NCBI RefSeq assembly: GCF_001942405.1
Contig: NZ_MKKA01000010.1
Location: forward strand, 1-64,000
Origin: Ornithinimicrobium sp. CNJ-824
GTDB taxonomy: Bacteria > Actinomycetota > Actinomycetes > Actinomycetales > Dermatophilaceae
Direction: 5' to 3'
DNA: 64,000 nt
The notes beneath the pieces were generated by a model. The model was not told where the DNA came from and made no database searches. It saw only the letters and a program-made list of their open reading frames with translations. Positions 17,962-27,330 of this stretch are shown one piece after another. The first letter of the stretch is position 1; every line of letters starts with the position of its first letter. The position numbers and the translations under genes are program-made.

Positions 17962-19095
17962 ATGGGGATGTTCGAGGCCGCCGCCCGTCGCCGGAGGGCG
18001 GCGGAGATGCAGCGACGGCTGGCCGAGCTCGACGAGTGGGACCGGCGCTACGGCCTGGGCGGGAGTCCTCCGGGCAGCCCGCTCACCGGCGGCTCGGGAC
18101 CCTGGCGTTACCACTCGCCCGAGGGTGGTCCCCCGCCCGTCCCGGTCCTCGACCCGGTCCCTCCGCGGCCACCGGTGCGCCGGCGACGTCGGTCGTGGCC
18201 GGGGGTGCTGGTGGTGATCGGCCTGGTCGGCGCCGGGCTCACCTACCCCGACCGGGCCGTGCAGACCTGGTCCTGGGCGCAGGACACCGGTCGCTCCGTC
18301 CTCGGGCTGCCGGAGCAGGAGCCGGAGCTGCCGCTGCCGGACGCCTCACCGGTGCCCCCGGACGTCATCGGCGGCCGGCAGGAGGACCGCGCCCCGGCGG
18401 GCACGGTGGACCCGGCGGCGCAGGGGAGCGCGGGCGGGCGGTTCGACGACCTGGTGCCGGACTTCCTCCCCCGCTCCGACCCGGCCGGGTGGGGATGGGA
18501 ACCACCTCGCGGCGAGCGGCTGCTGCCCGCCGTCGCCCCGCAGACCGACGGTGCCTACGCCTTCCTGGCCACCCAGCCGCAGAGCGAGGAGCCGGTCGGC
18601 TTCTCCCCGTGCGGCCCGGTCGAGGTCGCCGTCAACCCGGCAGGAGCCCCGGAGGGCTACGCGGACCTGGTGCTCGCCTCCCTCGCCCGGATCTCCGACG
18701 CCAGCGGCCTGCACCTGGAGCTCGTCGGCGAGACCGATCGCACCTGGTCGGACGACCCCGCGTCCCGGGGCGAGCCCGTCCTGGTCGGCTGGGCGACCGA
18801 CGAGGAGGTGCCGGCGCTCGAGGGACCGAGCGCAGGGTTCGGCGGGCCGACGGTGGTGACCTTTCCCGACGGCCGGTCCTGGAACGCCTCCGGGCAGGTC
18901 GTCCTGGACACCGACCAGCTGCCGACGCCGGAGGCGCACGCGGCGGTGCTCGACCACGAGCTGGCCCACGTCCTGGGCCTGGGCCACGTGGACGCGCCGG
19001 GCGAGCTGATGACCCCCGTCAACACCGGCCAGACGCACTTCGGCCCCGGCGACCTGGCCGGGCTGGCCCGCCTCGGTGCCATCCCCTGCCCCTGA
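17962..19095 (+). CDS. membrane-anchored matrixin-type zinc metalloprotease (paralog 2)
   Basis: This is a 377-residue relative of the protease at 6843. The first 70 residues are cytosolic and rich in Arg and Pro. A membrane segment follows (about 78-94, WPGVLVVIGLVGAGLTY), then a long Pro/Glu-rich spacer, then the catalytic domain. The zinc site HELAHVLGLGH near residue 334 is intact, and LMTPVNTGQ supplies the Met-turn-like segment. The extra N-terminal and linker regions, absent in paralog 1, suggest a different position or partner. ATG 17962 follows CACGAT at leaderless distance; ATG 17968 is an alternative. Confidence 0.85.
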   Translation: MGMFEAAARRRRAAEMQRRLAELDEWDRRYGLGGSPPGSPLTGGSGPWRYHSPEGGPPPVPVLDPVPPRPPVRRRRRSWPGVLVVIGLVGAGLTYPDRAVQTWSWAQDTGRSVLGLPEQEPELPLPDASPVPPDVIGGRQEDRAPAGTVDPAAQGSAGGRFDDLVPDFLPRSDPAGWGWEPPRGERLLPAVAPQTDGAYAFLATQPQSEEPVGFSPCGPVEVAVNPAGAPEGYADLVLASLARISDASGLHLELVGETDRTWSDDPASRGEPVLVGWATDEEVPALEGPSAGFGGPTVVTFPDGRSWNASGQVVLDTDQLPTPEAHAAVLDHELAHVLGLGHVDAPGELMTPVNTGQTHFGPGDLAGLARLGAIPCP

Positions 19096-19116
19096 CGTCC
19101 GGACGGACGCCGCGGG

Positions 19117-20268
19117 TCACAGGGCCCGGGCCATCCTCCGCACCGCCTCGGCCATCAGCTCCTCGGAGGTGCCGATGTTGAGCCGGGCGAACCCGGCCCC
19201 GCCCGGGCCGAACGCCGGGCCGGGCGAGAGCAGCACGCGGCCACGCTCGAGGAAGGCCGCCGCCGGGTCGTCGCCCAGCCCCAGCTCCCGGCAGTCCAGC
19301 CAGGCCAGGTAGCTCGCCGACGGCCGGTGGTAGCGCACCCCCGGAAGGTGCTGCGCCAGCAGCCCCTCCAGCTGCGCGGCCCGCTCCTGGATCTCCCGGC
19401 GCACGTCCTGCAGCCAGTCGCGCCCGTCGGTGTACGCCGCCACCGCCGCGTACTGCCCGAGGATCCCCGAGCCCCAGTCCAGCCCGCCGGGCATCCCCTC
19501 GGGCCAGCGCGACCTGTCGGCCACGACGGCCACGGCGAGCTTGAGCCCGGCGAGGTTCCACGCCTTCGACGGCGACTGCAGCGCGACCCCGACCTCCCGG
19601 GCGGCGTCGGAGACCGCCAGGAAGGGGACGAACTGCTGCGCGCTGCCCGGGTGGACGAGCGGCGCGTGGATCTCGTCGGAGACCACGAGCGCCCCGTGCT
19701 CCTTGGCCAGGTCGGCCACCGCGGCCAGGTCCTCCCGCGGGGTCACCAGGCCGAGGGGGTTGTGCGGGGAGCACAGGAGAACGACCTTCGTCCCGCCGGC
19801 CAGCGACCGCTCCATCCCCTCCAGGTCCAGCCGCCCGCCCCGGTCCTGGTCGAGCATCGGCACGTCGTCCGGCTCCAGGCCCAGCTCGCGGATCCACGGG
19901 TAGAAGCTGAGGTAGACCGGGGGCGTGAGCAGCACCCGGTCCCCGGGCGAGGTGACCGCCCGCAGGATCTCCTGCACACCGACCCCGACGTCGGCCATCA
20001 CCCGCACGCTGCCCCCGTCGGCCACCGGGTCCCAGCCCCAGGTGTCCCGCGCGAACCCGGCGAACGCCTCCACCACCGGCCTCGGGTGCCCCGCGTAGCC
20101 GAAGTCCGACCGGTCGACCGCAGTGCGCAGCGCCTCCGCGATCGCCGGGGCGGTCCGCACGTCCATCTCCGCGGTCCAGGCGGGCAGGACGTCGGGCGCC
20201 ACCCGGCTCCACTTGGCGCTGCGGTGCTCCCGCATCTGCTCCAGGGTCAGGTCGAAGGGTGCTCCCAT
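19117..20268 (-). CDS. PLP-dependent aminotransferase, MalY/PatB-type C-S lyase
   Basis: This is a 383-residue fold-type I PLP enzyme. LPAWTAEMDVRTAPAI near the N-terminus is the MalY/PatB signature, LCSPHNPLG binds the substrate carboxylate, SDEIHAPLV contacts PLP, and SPSKAWNLAGLK contains the Schiff-base lysine. The C-terminal RLNIGTS carries the second carboxylate-binding Arg. Such enzymes split cystathionine or cysteine conjugates to thiol, pyruvate and ammonia; some act as transaminases. ATG 20268 lies six bases after a minus-strand CAGGCT (20275-20280). Confidence 0.88.
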   Translation of the reverse strand: MGAPFDLTLEQMREHRSAKWSRVAPDVLPAWTAEMDVRTAPAIAEALRTAVDRSDFGYAGHPRPVVEAFAGFARDTWGWDPVADGGSVRVMADVGVGVQEILRAVTSPGDRVLLTPPVYLSFYPWIRELGLEPDDVPMLDQDRGGRLDLEGMERSLAGGTKVVLLCSPHNPLGLVTPREDLAAVADLAKEHGALVVSDEIHAPLVHPGSAQQFVPFLAVSDAAREVGVALQSPSKAWNLAGLKLAVAVVADRSRWPEGMPGGLDWGSGILGQYAAVAAYTDGRDWLQDVRREIQERAAQLEGLLAQHLPGVRYHRPSASYLAWLDCRELGLGDDPAAAFLERGRVLLSPGPAFGPGGAGFARLNIGTSEELMAEAVRRMARAL

Positions 20269-20274
20269 GGCCCC

Positions 20275-20280
20275 AGCCTG
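20275..20280 (-). promoter_or_regulatory. -10 element CAGGCT (minus strand), leaderless
   Basis: On the minus strand CAGGCT is followed by six bases and then ATG 20268 of the aminotransferase, with no ribosome-binding site. Confidence 0.4.
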
Positions 20281-20313
20281 TCAGCAGCGCCCGCACCGGC
20301 GAGGATGGGGGGT

Positions 20314-20952
20314 ATGACGTCGCGCACCTGGACCTTCACCGGCCGCATCCTCGGGGTCGGCACGACGAGCGGGGTGCGGCTCGTCGTCGGGGTCTGGGAC
20401 ACCTCGCCGCTGGGCTCGTTCGCCGACGTCATGGTCGAGCGGGCCGACGGGCACCGGGTCCTGCTGGCCCCCACCCAGGAGGTCGCCGACTTCGTGACCG
20501 GTACCTACAGCTTCGACGAGACCCGGATCGAGCCGGTCGAGGTGGACCTCGCCGCCGGCGCACCGGCCCCGACGGACGGGCCGCCCGCGACCTTCTCCGT
20601 GGGCACGCCGTCCCTGACCCTCGCCGCGACCCTCGGCCGGCGCACCGTGCTGGGGTGGCTGCTGCGCGGCATACCCCGCCGGGTCGCCGCCAGCCCCCTG
20701 CTGGCCACGGTGACCGACCCGGTGGCCCGGGTCCTCCTGAGGGGCGTGCGGACCCGGGGCAGCGCCGGGCAGGGACGGCGGGAGTTCTACGGCGCGACCG
20801 ACCTGCGGACGGTGACCTCCGTGACCGCCCGGCTCGACGGCGTCGACCTGGGCACGCTGACCCCGGTCGACCCGCCGGCCCGCTTCGGCTTCTCCTCGAC
20901 GCCCCGCCGGCCGGCGCTGACCGAGGTGGTCACGACGATCGTCGAGCGCTGA
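20314..20952 (+). CDS. conserved hypothetical protein
   Basis: This is a 212-residue soluble protein that I cannot assign. The first 80 residues are beta-rich (TWTFTGRILGVGTTSGVRLVVG, VERADGHRVLLAPTQEVADFV), ending in YSFDETRIEPVEVDL. The C-terminal part has an Arg-rich stretch (GWLLRGIPRRVAASPLL, then RGVRTRGSAGQGRREFYGATD) and a final beta region. No metal or catalytic motif is obvious. ATG 20314 stands seven bases after GAGGAT (20301-20306), consistent with a leaderless start. It converges on the aldo/keto reductase. Confidence 0.75.
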   Translation: MTSRTWTFTGRILGVGTTSGVRLVVGVWDTSPLGSFADVMVERADGHRVLLAPTQEVADFVTGTYSFDETRIEPVEVDLAAGAPAPTDGPPATFSVGTPSLTLAATLGRRTVLGWLLRGIPRRVAASPLLATVTDPVARVLLRGVRTRGSAGQGRREFYGATDLRTVTSVTARLDGVDLGTLTPVDPPARFGFSSTPRRPALTEVVTTIVER

Positions 20953-20964
20953 CCGTCCGGCTCG

Positions 20965-21969
20965 TCAGGCCACCCGGGTCTGCGGGGCGTTCTCGGCCGT
21001 CTTGCCCGGGTCGCGCTCGACCGAGTCGCCCAGGACCTCGTCGATCTTCGCCAGCAGGTCGGCGTCCAGCTTGACGCCGGCGGCCTTGACGTTGTCCTTG
21101 ACCTGCTCGGGCCGGGAGGCGCCGACGAGCGCGGCGGCCACGTTGGGGTTCTGCAGCACCCAGGCGACCGCGAGCTGCGGCATGGTCAGGCCGGCCTCCT
21201 CCGCCAGCGGCTTGAGGTTCTGCACGGCCGTGAGGGTCTCGTCGGACATGAAGCCCTGCATGCCCTTGCCCATCCTCTCGTCGGCCGCGCGGCCCTCGGT
21301 GGGCTGCTGGCCGGGCAGGTACTTGCCCGAGAGCACGCCCTGGGCCATCGGGCTCCAGACGATCTGGGAGATGCCCAGCTCCTCGCAGGCCGGGACGACC
21401 TCGGGGTCGATGACCCGCCAGAGCATGGAGTACTGCGGCTGGGAGGAGATCAGCTGGAAGCCGAGCTCCTTGCTCAGCCGGTGGCCCTCGCGGATCTGGT
21501 CGGCGGTCCACTCGCTGACCCCGATGTAGAGGGCCTTGCCCTGCCGGACGATGTCGGCGAAGGCCTGCATCGTCTCCTCCAGCGGCGTCTCGGTGTCGAA
21601 CCGGTGCGCCTGGTAGAGGTCGACGTAGTCGGTCTGCAGCCGCTTCAGCGACCCGTCGATCGACTCCATGACGTGCTTGCGCGACAGACCGGTGTCGTTC
21701 TTGCCGCCCGGGCCGGTCGGCCAGTAGACCTTGGTGAAGATCTCCAGGCTCTCCCGGCGCTCGCCCTTGAGGGCCTCGCCGAGGACGCTCTCGGCCTTGG
21801 TGTTGGCGTAAACGTCGGCGGTGTCGAAGGTCGAGATGCCCTCGTCGAGCGCGGCGCGCACGCACTGGTGGGCCACCTCGTTCTCCACCTGGGACCCGTG
21901 GGTCAACCAGTTGCCGTAGGTGATCTCGCTGATCTTGAGCCCGCTGTTGCCGAGGTACCTGAATTCCAT
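20965..21969 (-). CDS. aldo/keto reductase
   Basis: This 334-residue NADPH-dependent TIM-barrel reductase is of the voltage-gated-channel beta-subunit-like class. The catalytic tetrad is visible in order: Asp and Tyr in DTADVYANTKAE, Lys in IFTKVYWP and His in LYQAHRFD. The C-terminal VGASRPEQVKDNVKAAGV binds the NADPH phosphate. It reduces aldehydes or ketones of unknown identity. It is intact and of normal size. ATG 21969 follows a minus-strand TACGCT (21976-21981) by six bases. Confidence 0.9.
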   Translation of the reverse strand: MEFRYLGNSGLKISEITYGNWLTHGSQVENEVAHQCVRAALDEGISTFDTADVYANTKAESVLGEALKGERRESLEIFTKVYWPTGPGGKNDTGLSRKHVMESIDGSLKRLQTDYVDLYQAHRFDTETPLEETMQAFADIVRQGKALYIGVSEWTADQIREGHRLSKELGFQLISSQPQYSMLWRVIDPEVVPACEELGISQIVWSPMAQGVLSGKYLPGQQPTEGRAADERMGKGMQGFMSDETLTAVQNLKPLAEEAGLTMPQLAVAWVLQNPNVAAALVGASRPEQVKDNVKAAGVKLDADLLAKIDEVLGDSVERDPGKTAENAPQTRVA

Positions 21970-21975
21970 CCCCCC

Positions 21976-21981
21976 AGCGTA
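21976..21981 (-). promoter_or_regulatory. -10 element TACGCT (minus strand), leaderless
   Basis: On the minus strand TACGCT is followed by GGGGGG and ATG 21969. There is no Shine-Dalgarno sequence with room to act. Confidence 0.45.
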
Positions 21982-22052
21982 CGGAGCCCGCGGGGGTGCT
22001 CGGTGCCGCGGGGCAGGATCCGCCGCAGCGCCGGGGAGTCCGCGGCGCCGAC

Positions 22053-22058
22053 TACGGT
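22053..22058 (+). promoter_or_regulatory. -10 element TACGGT, leaderless promoter
   Basis: TACGGT ends six bases before ATG 22065 of the LiaF-like gene and drives it divergently from the aldo/keto reductase. Confidence 0.45.
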
Positions 22059-22064
22059 GGGGGT

Positions 22065-22724
22065 ATGACGTACCGATCGGGGTGGCAGGACGACGACCGC
22101 GGGCAGGAGCCCCGCGAGGGTGACGAGCTGGCGGCACCGCCCGGCCCGGACCCGATGCTGCCGTCCCCGGGGATCGACCCCTCGCTGCAGCCCCCTCCGC
22201 TGCCTGGCCCGCAGACGCCGGGCGCGGGGATGCCCGAGGTGGTCCCCGGGGCGCCGGGCTCCTGGCAGCAGGCCGGCGGAGCGGCATACCCCTCGGGCGG
22301 TCCGGGAGACCTGCCCGCCCGGCGGGAGCGGGACCAGCCGATGGTGTCGGCCTTCGGCGACCTGGTCCGCACCGGGGCGTGGGACGCGGCGCAGAAGACC
22401 GTGTCCTACCAGGTGTTCGGCGACGTCAAGCTCGACCTGCGCCAGGTGCTGCAGCCGGGGGAGACCCTCGAGGTCGAGCTCTACAGCCTGTTCGGGAGCG
22501 CGAAGATCCTCGTGCCCGAAGGCACCGACGTGCAGATCCAGGGGATGACGCTGCTCGGCGACGCGCGCTCGGAGGTGGGGGCGGCCGCCACCGGCACCCC
22601 GCCGTCGGGCGGCCGGCTGGTCGTCACCGGGTGGTCGGTGTTCGGCGACGTGCGGGTGCGCTCGGTCGCGGAAGCGGAGAAGCTGCCCCGCGGGTGGCGC
22701 TGGGCGCAGCCGAAGCGGTCCTGA
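22065..22724 (+). CDS. LiaF-like cell-wall-stress domain protein
   Basis: This is a 219-residue soluble protein. The first 95 residues are Pro/Gly-rich and probably disordered. The rest (about 105-210) has repeated strands of the type VFGDVKLDLRQVL, ELYSLFGSAKILVPEG and GWSVFGDVRVR, the C-terminal LiaF/YvqF fold. In Firmicutes LiaF restrains the LiaRS envelope-stress system; here there are no LiaF membrane helices and no adjacent LiaS, so the role is unclear. The last 101 bases overlap the antisense end of the CtaG-like gene. Confidence 0.78.
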   Translation: MTYRSGWQDDDRGQEPREGDELAAPPGPDPMLPSPGIDPSLQPPPLPGPQTPGAGMPEVVPGAPGSWQQAGGAAYPSGGPGDLPARRERDQPMVSAFGDLVRTGAWDAAQKTVSYQVFGDVKLDLRQVLQPGETLEVELYSLFGSAKILVPEGTDVQIQGMTLLGDARSEVGAAATGTPPSGGRLVVTGWSVFGDVRVRSVAEAEKLPRGWRWAQPKRS

Positions 22725-23523
22725 GGCCCGTCCGTGGCCGGGTGGCGCGGTACCAGCCGAGCAGCAGCAGGACCATGAGCGTGACATCGACGACGTCGCC
22801 CCCGTAGTACATGAGCTGGGCGCCCGCCCGCGCGTCGGCCTGCTCGACCCCGGCCGGCGGGCGGACGTAGAGCCACTTGCCCAGCAGCGAGTGGGCCGCG
22901 ACGAAGAGCACGAGGACGGTCGCCCGCACGGTCACCGGGGACCGGTGGGGGTCCGGGTCCACCCCGACCACGGACGCGGTGAACACCCACCCGGCGAGCA
23001 GGACGTGCGCGTGGACCAGGGCGTGGACGAGCACGGACCCGTGCATGAGCCGGTAGAGGTCGGTCGTGTAGAGCAGCCACAGGCCTCCTGCGTTGAGCGC
23101 CGCCGCGACCACGGGGTGGGTGAGGACCCGCACGAACGGCGTCCGCAGGAGGCGCACGAGGCGGCGGGCCGACGGTGCCGGCAGGGCGCGCAGCGCCAGG
23201 GTGACGGGGGCGGCCAGGACCAGGAGCAGCGGCGCCACCATGCCGAGCAGCAGGTGGCCGGCCATGTGCGCGGTGAAGCTGGAGCGGGCGGCGTCGGCGA
23301 GCGGGCCGACCAGCGCGAGCCCGGCGCACAGCAGACCGGCGTGCCAGGCGAGGGTGCGCCACCAGGGCCAGCGAACCCGCGGGGCGGCGGCCCGCAGCGC
23401 CGCGACCTGGGCGATCGCGGCGGAGACCAGCAGCAGCACGACGAGGATCGCGAACGCCTCCCAGCCCAGGTCGGCCGCCACCCGGCCGGGGCCGTGTTCA
23501 CCGTGGGCGGGAAGGACGGTCAC
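22624..23523 (-). CDS. CtaG-like cytochrome c oxidase assembly membrane protein
   Basis: This is a 299-residue membrane protein with about seven helices of the caa3_CtaG family. Conserved histidines lie in membrane segments (WHAGLLCAGLAL, FTAHMAGHLLLGMVAPLLL, VHALVHAHVLLAGW, VAAHSLLGKWLY), typical of copper delivery to oxidase subunits. The basic tail of about 40 residues (TGLRTASAAPSATRG onward) overlaps the 3' end of the LiaF-like gene on the other strand. No frame gives an earlier stop, so the overlap is probably real. It lies four bases after DUF2243 in the same operon. Confidence 0.82.
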   Translation of the reverse strand: MTVLPAHGEHGPGRVAADLGWEAFAILVVLLLVSAAIAQVAALRAAAPRVRWPWWRTLAWHAGLLCAGLALVGPLADAARSSFTAHMAGHLLLGMVAPLLLVLAAPVTLALRALPAPSARRLVRLLRTPFVRVLTHPVVAAALNAGGLWLLYTTDLYRLMHGSVLVHALVHAHVLLAGWVFTASVVGVDPDPHRSPVTVRATVLVLFVAAHSLLGKWLYVRPPAGVEQADARAGAQLMYYGGDVVDVTLMVLLLLGWYRATRPRTGLRTASAAPSATRGAASPLPRPSAPARRRTPTTR

Positions 23524-23527
23524 CGGC

Positions 23528-24022
23528 TCACCCCGTCGCCCGTCCGCGGTCCGTCCCGCCGGGCCGGTCGGCGGCTGCTCCCGGGCGCTCCCGTCCGGCG
23601 CGGCGCGCGACCAGCGTCCCGATCACCACGGCGAGCAGCGCGGTGCCGATCCAGGTGAGGTCGTAGGGCCACAGCTCGACGTCGTAGCGGATCTGGTGGA
23701 TGCGCAGCACCTTGTGGAGGAACACCCCGTCCAGCAGCTGGAAGACGCCGATCCCGACGAGGACCGCCCCCGCCCACCGGACCCACAGGAGACCGCCGCG
23801 ACGGCGCACGTCCGCGAGCAGGAACAGCCCCCAGACCGTGATGAACCAGCCGAAGGCGTGGAAGAACGCGTCGGCCAGCAGGGCCACCTCCGGCGTGGAC
23901 AGGTCGTAGAAGTGGTGCCACTGAAGGCCCAGGTGGAAGACGAACAGGTCGATCATCGAGGCGGCGACGCCGCACCCGAAGAGGAACCCGGCGGCCAGCG
24001 TCCGGCGGTCGAGGTTGGGCAT
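23528..24022 (-). CDS. DUF2243 membrane protein
   Basis: This is a 164-residue protein with four membrane helices. The DUF2243 features are plain: [23 protein letters not shown] in pieces, [24 protein letters not shown] and [19 protein letters not shown]. The many His residues suggest heme or metal contact, but the function is unknown. Its pairing with a CtaG-like protein is common in actinobacteria and points to oxidase or copper biology. ATG 24022 follows a minus-strand CAGGCT (24030-24035) by seven bases. Confidence 0.85.
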   Translation of the reverse strand: MPNLDRRTLAAGFLFGCGVAASMIDLFVFHLGLQWHHFYDLSTPEVALLADAFFHAFGWFITVWGLFLLADVRRRGGLLWVRWAGAVLVGIGVFQLLDGVFLHKVLRIHQIRYDVELWPYDLTWIGTALLAVVIGTLVARRAGRERPGAAADRPGGTDRGRATG

Positions 24023-24150
24023 GCGACCCAGCCTGGGACGGTCCGGCCGGTGCCGCACGTCAGGTCGACAGGACGAGCGGGCGCAGTCGTCCTAGCGTGG
24101 AAACCGCGTCGCCAGCGAGGGCGACGACGACGCGGACCTGGAGGACGACG

Positions 24151-26338
24151 ATGGCCAAGAACCAGAACGACCAGCCGGCCGTGGAGGCAGGCGGCCCCCG
24201 GCTCCCGGACTACCCGCAGGACCCGGCCCCGCCGCAGCCGCCGACGCCCCGCCACGCGGGTGCCGCGGCGGACAACCCGCGTTACACCGACGCGACCGAG
24301 CCCGGGGAGGGCGGCGAGCTGCACCAGCTGCCGGGCGACGGCATACCTCCGATGACGACCTCGCAGGGGCAGGTCCTCTCGGACGACCAGAACTCGTTGA
24401 AGGTCGGCGACCGCGGACCCACCCTGCTGGAGGACTTCGCCTTCCGCGACAAGATCTTCCACTTCGACCACGAGCGGATCCCCGAGCGGGTGGTGCACGC
24501 CCGCGGGTATGGCGCGCACGGCACCTTCACCGCCGCCGAGGACCTGTCCGACCTGACCCGGGCCTCGCTGTTCGCCGAGGCCGGCAAGGAGACGCCGGTG
24601 TTCGTCCGGTTCTCCACCGTCGCGGGCAACATGGGCTCCTTCGACCTGGCCCGGGACGTGCGCGGGTTCGCGACCAAGTTCTACACCGACGAGGGCAACT
24701 GGGACCTGGTCGGCAACAACATCCCGGTGTTCTTCATCCAGGACGCCCTCAAGTTCCCCGACCTGGTGCACTCGGTCAAGGAGGAGCAGGACCGGGGCTG
24801 GCCGCAGGCCCAGTCGGCGCACGACACCTTCTGGGACTTCGTCGGGCTGATGCCCGAGTCGACCCACATGCTGCTGTGGCAGATGTCGGACCGCGCGATC
24901 CCGCGGTCGTTCCGCTTCATGCAGGGCTTCGGCGTGCACACCTTCCGGTTCGTCGACGCCGAGGGGCGCAGCACGTTCGTCAAGTTCCACTGGGTGCCGA
25001 AGCAGGGGCTGCAGTCGGTGGTGTGGAACGAGGCGGTCAAGATCAACGGCGCGACCCGGACTTCCACCGGCGCGACCTGTGGATGGCGATCAACAACGGC
25101 GACTTCCCCGAGTGGGACCTGTGCGTGCAGACCTTCGACGACGAGTTCGCCGACTCCTTCGACTTCGACGTGCTCGACGCGACCAAGATCATCCCCGAGG
25201 AGCAGGTGCCGCTGCGGGTGGTCGGCACGATGCGGCTGGACCGGGTCGTCGACAACGTCTTCAGCGAGACCGAGCAGGTGGCGTTCATGACCCAGAACGT
25301 CGTGCCCGGCATCGACTTCACCAACGACCCGCTGCTGCAGGGGCGCAACTTCTCCTACCTGGACACCCAGCTCAAGCGGCTGGGGTCGACGAACTTCAGC
25401 CAGCTCCCGGTTAACGCGCCGCGCTGCCCGGTCGCCCACTTCCAGCGGGACGGCCACATGCAGATGGGCCGGCAGGCGGGCCGGGCGAACTACGAGCCCA
25501 ACTCCTTCACCGGGGCCGCGGCCGGGCCGCGGGCGGACCGGGAGGCGGGCTTCCGGACCGTCGAGCGGCCCGAGAGCGGGCACACCAGACGGGTCCGGGC
25601 CGAGAGCTTCGCCGACCACTACTCCCAGGCCGGTCAGTTCTGGCGCAGCCAGAGCGCGGTCGAGCAGGACCACATCCGGATGGCGTTCGTCTTCGAGCTG
25701 TCCAAGTGCGAGATCCCGGTGGTCCGCGAGCGGATCGTGGCCAACCTGCGCAACGTCGACGAGGAGCTGGCGGCCGGGGTCGCCGACGGGCTCGGGATGG
25801 AGCTGCCGGAGGCCACCACCCCGCACGTGCAACCGAACCACGACCTGCCGGCCTCCCCGGCCCTCAGCATGGAGTTCCGCGCGCCGGAGAGCTTCGCCGG
25901 CCGCAAGCTGGGGATCGTCGTCACCGACGGGACCGACGGGGCCGTGCTCGACGCCCTGACGAAGGCCTTCGAGGACGGCGGCGCGATGGTCGAGACGGTC
26001 GCCCTCAAGGTCGGTGGCGTCACCCTCGCCGGTGGCGAGCGCCGGCCGGTCGACCACAAGATCGACGGCGGGCCCTCGGTGCTCTTCGACGCGGTCGCCC
26101 TCCTGGGCGAGGGGGCCGGGGCCGAGGAGCTGGCCGGTCACCCGGCCACCCGCGACTTCGTCGCCGACGCGTTCTCGCACTACAAGTTCATCGGCTACGT
26201 GCCCGGCGCCCGCCCGCTGCTGGAGGCCGGCGGGATCGCGACCGGCTGGACCAGGCCTGCCTGGACCTGTCGACGACGACGCCGGAGGACTTCTTCACCG
26301 CCTGCGGGGCGATGCGCCGCTGGGAGCGCGACGTCTGA
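24151..26338 (+). CDS. katE: large-subunit catalase, HPII-like (frame breaks near 25054 and 26245)
   Basis: This heme catalase of about 729 residues dismutates hydrogen peroxide. The distal His is in [13 protein letters not shown] (about residue 116), [23 protein letters not shown] binds heme, the proximal Tyr is in [14 protein letters not shown], and the C-terminal flavodoxin/class I amidotransferase-like domain ([17 protein letters not shown]) marks the large clade. Two breaks are repaired by one G each: GCGACCC to GCGGACCC ([10 protein letters not shown]) and ACCGGCTGG to ACCGGGCTGG ([10 protein letters not shown]). It starts at ATG 24151 with GGAGG seven bases upstream and a likely -10 TAGCGT at 24093. 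Confidence 0.92.
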
Positions 26339-26356
26339 GCGGCGGCACGGCATACG

Positions 26357-26400
26357 CATCCCTGCACGACATTCCCATCCCTGCACGACATCCCCATCCC
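26357..26400 (+). repeat. 19-bp tandem direct repeat upstream of the stress SDR
   Basis: CATCCCTGCACGACATTCC (26357-26375) is repeated at 26376-26394 with one change and begins a third time at 26395. The core TGCACGACATTCC also occurs once between narK and the nar regulator (59697-59709). It may be a regulatory site array in the catalase-SDR gap. Confidence 0.55.
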
Positions 26401-26418
26401 TGACGGAAGGAGAACGGC

Positions 26419-27281
26419 ATGACCCGTCCCCAGCTGTCCGACATCCCCGGCCAGTCCCAGGAGTGGCCCGGCACGGTCGCCGACCTGGACCCCGCGCCCG
26501 ACCACGGCGAGGAGTCGTGGACGGGTCGTGACCGCCTCCCCGGCCGGCGCGCCTGATCACCGGCGGCGACTCCGGCATCGGCCGGGCCGTGGCCCTCACC
26601 TTCGCCAAGGAGGGAGCCGCGGTCGCGGTCGCCCACCTGCCCGAGGAGGAGGACGACGCCCGGCGCACCCAGGAGCTGGTCGAGGCGGCCGGCGGCACCT
26701 GCCACCTGTTCGCGGTGGACCTGCGCGAGCTGGCGGCCAACCGGCAGCTGGCCAAGGACGCCGTGCAGGCGCTCGGCGGGCTCGACGTGCTGGTGGCCAA
26801 CGCGGCCTACCAGATGACCCACGACACGCTCGAGGAGTTCCCGCTGGAGCAGGTCGAGCGCACGTTCGCGACCAACGTCTTCTCGCCCTACTGGCTGGTG
26901 CACGAGCTGGCCGGCGAGCTGGGGAAGGACGGCGGCAGCGTCATCGTCACCACCTCGATCCAGGCCTACGAGCCCTCGGACCACCTGCTGGACTACGCGG
27001 CCACGAAGGCGGCGCTGAACAACCTCGTCGTCAACCTGGCCGCCGAGCTGGGCCCGCGCGGGGTGCGCGTCAACGCCGTGGCGCCCGGGCCGATCTGGAC
27101 GCCGCTCATCCCCTCGACGATGTCGTCGGACAAGGTGGAGGGCTTCGGCTCGGACACCCCGCTGGGCCGCGCCGGCCATCCGGTCGAGGTGGCCGCGGCG
27201 TACGTCTTCCTCGCCTCCGACGAGGCCAGCTACGTCTCCGGGACGGTGCTGGGGGTGACGGGCGGCAAACCGGTCTTCTGA
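26419..27281 (+). CDS. SDR family oxidoreductase, general-stress type (frame break near 26553)
   Basis: This SDR of about 287 residues is of the YghA/GSP39 type. It has a 45-residue N-terminal extension typical of the group (MTRPQLSDIPGQSQEWPGTV ahead of GRDRLPGRRAL), then ITGGDSGIGRAVA (cofactor), VANAAYQ, TSIQAYEPSDHLLDYAATKAA (Tyr-x3-Lys) and a final GTVLGVTGGKPVF. One C is missing in GCGCGCCTGATC; adding it joins the extension to the dehydrogenase. The site AAGGAGA precedes ATG 26419. It lies 80 bases after the catalase, and the two plausibly belong to the same oxidative or osmotic stress response. Confidence 0.85.
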
Positions 27282-27330
27282 CGGCGCGCGCGGTAACGGC
27301 GGGGGCCGACGGTCGGCCCTGGGCTCTCCG

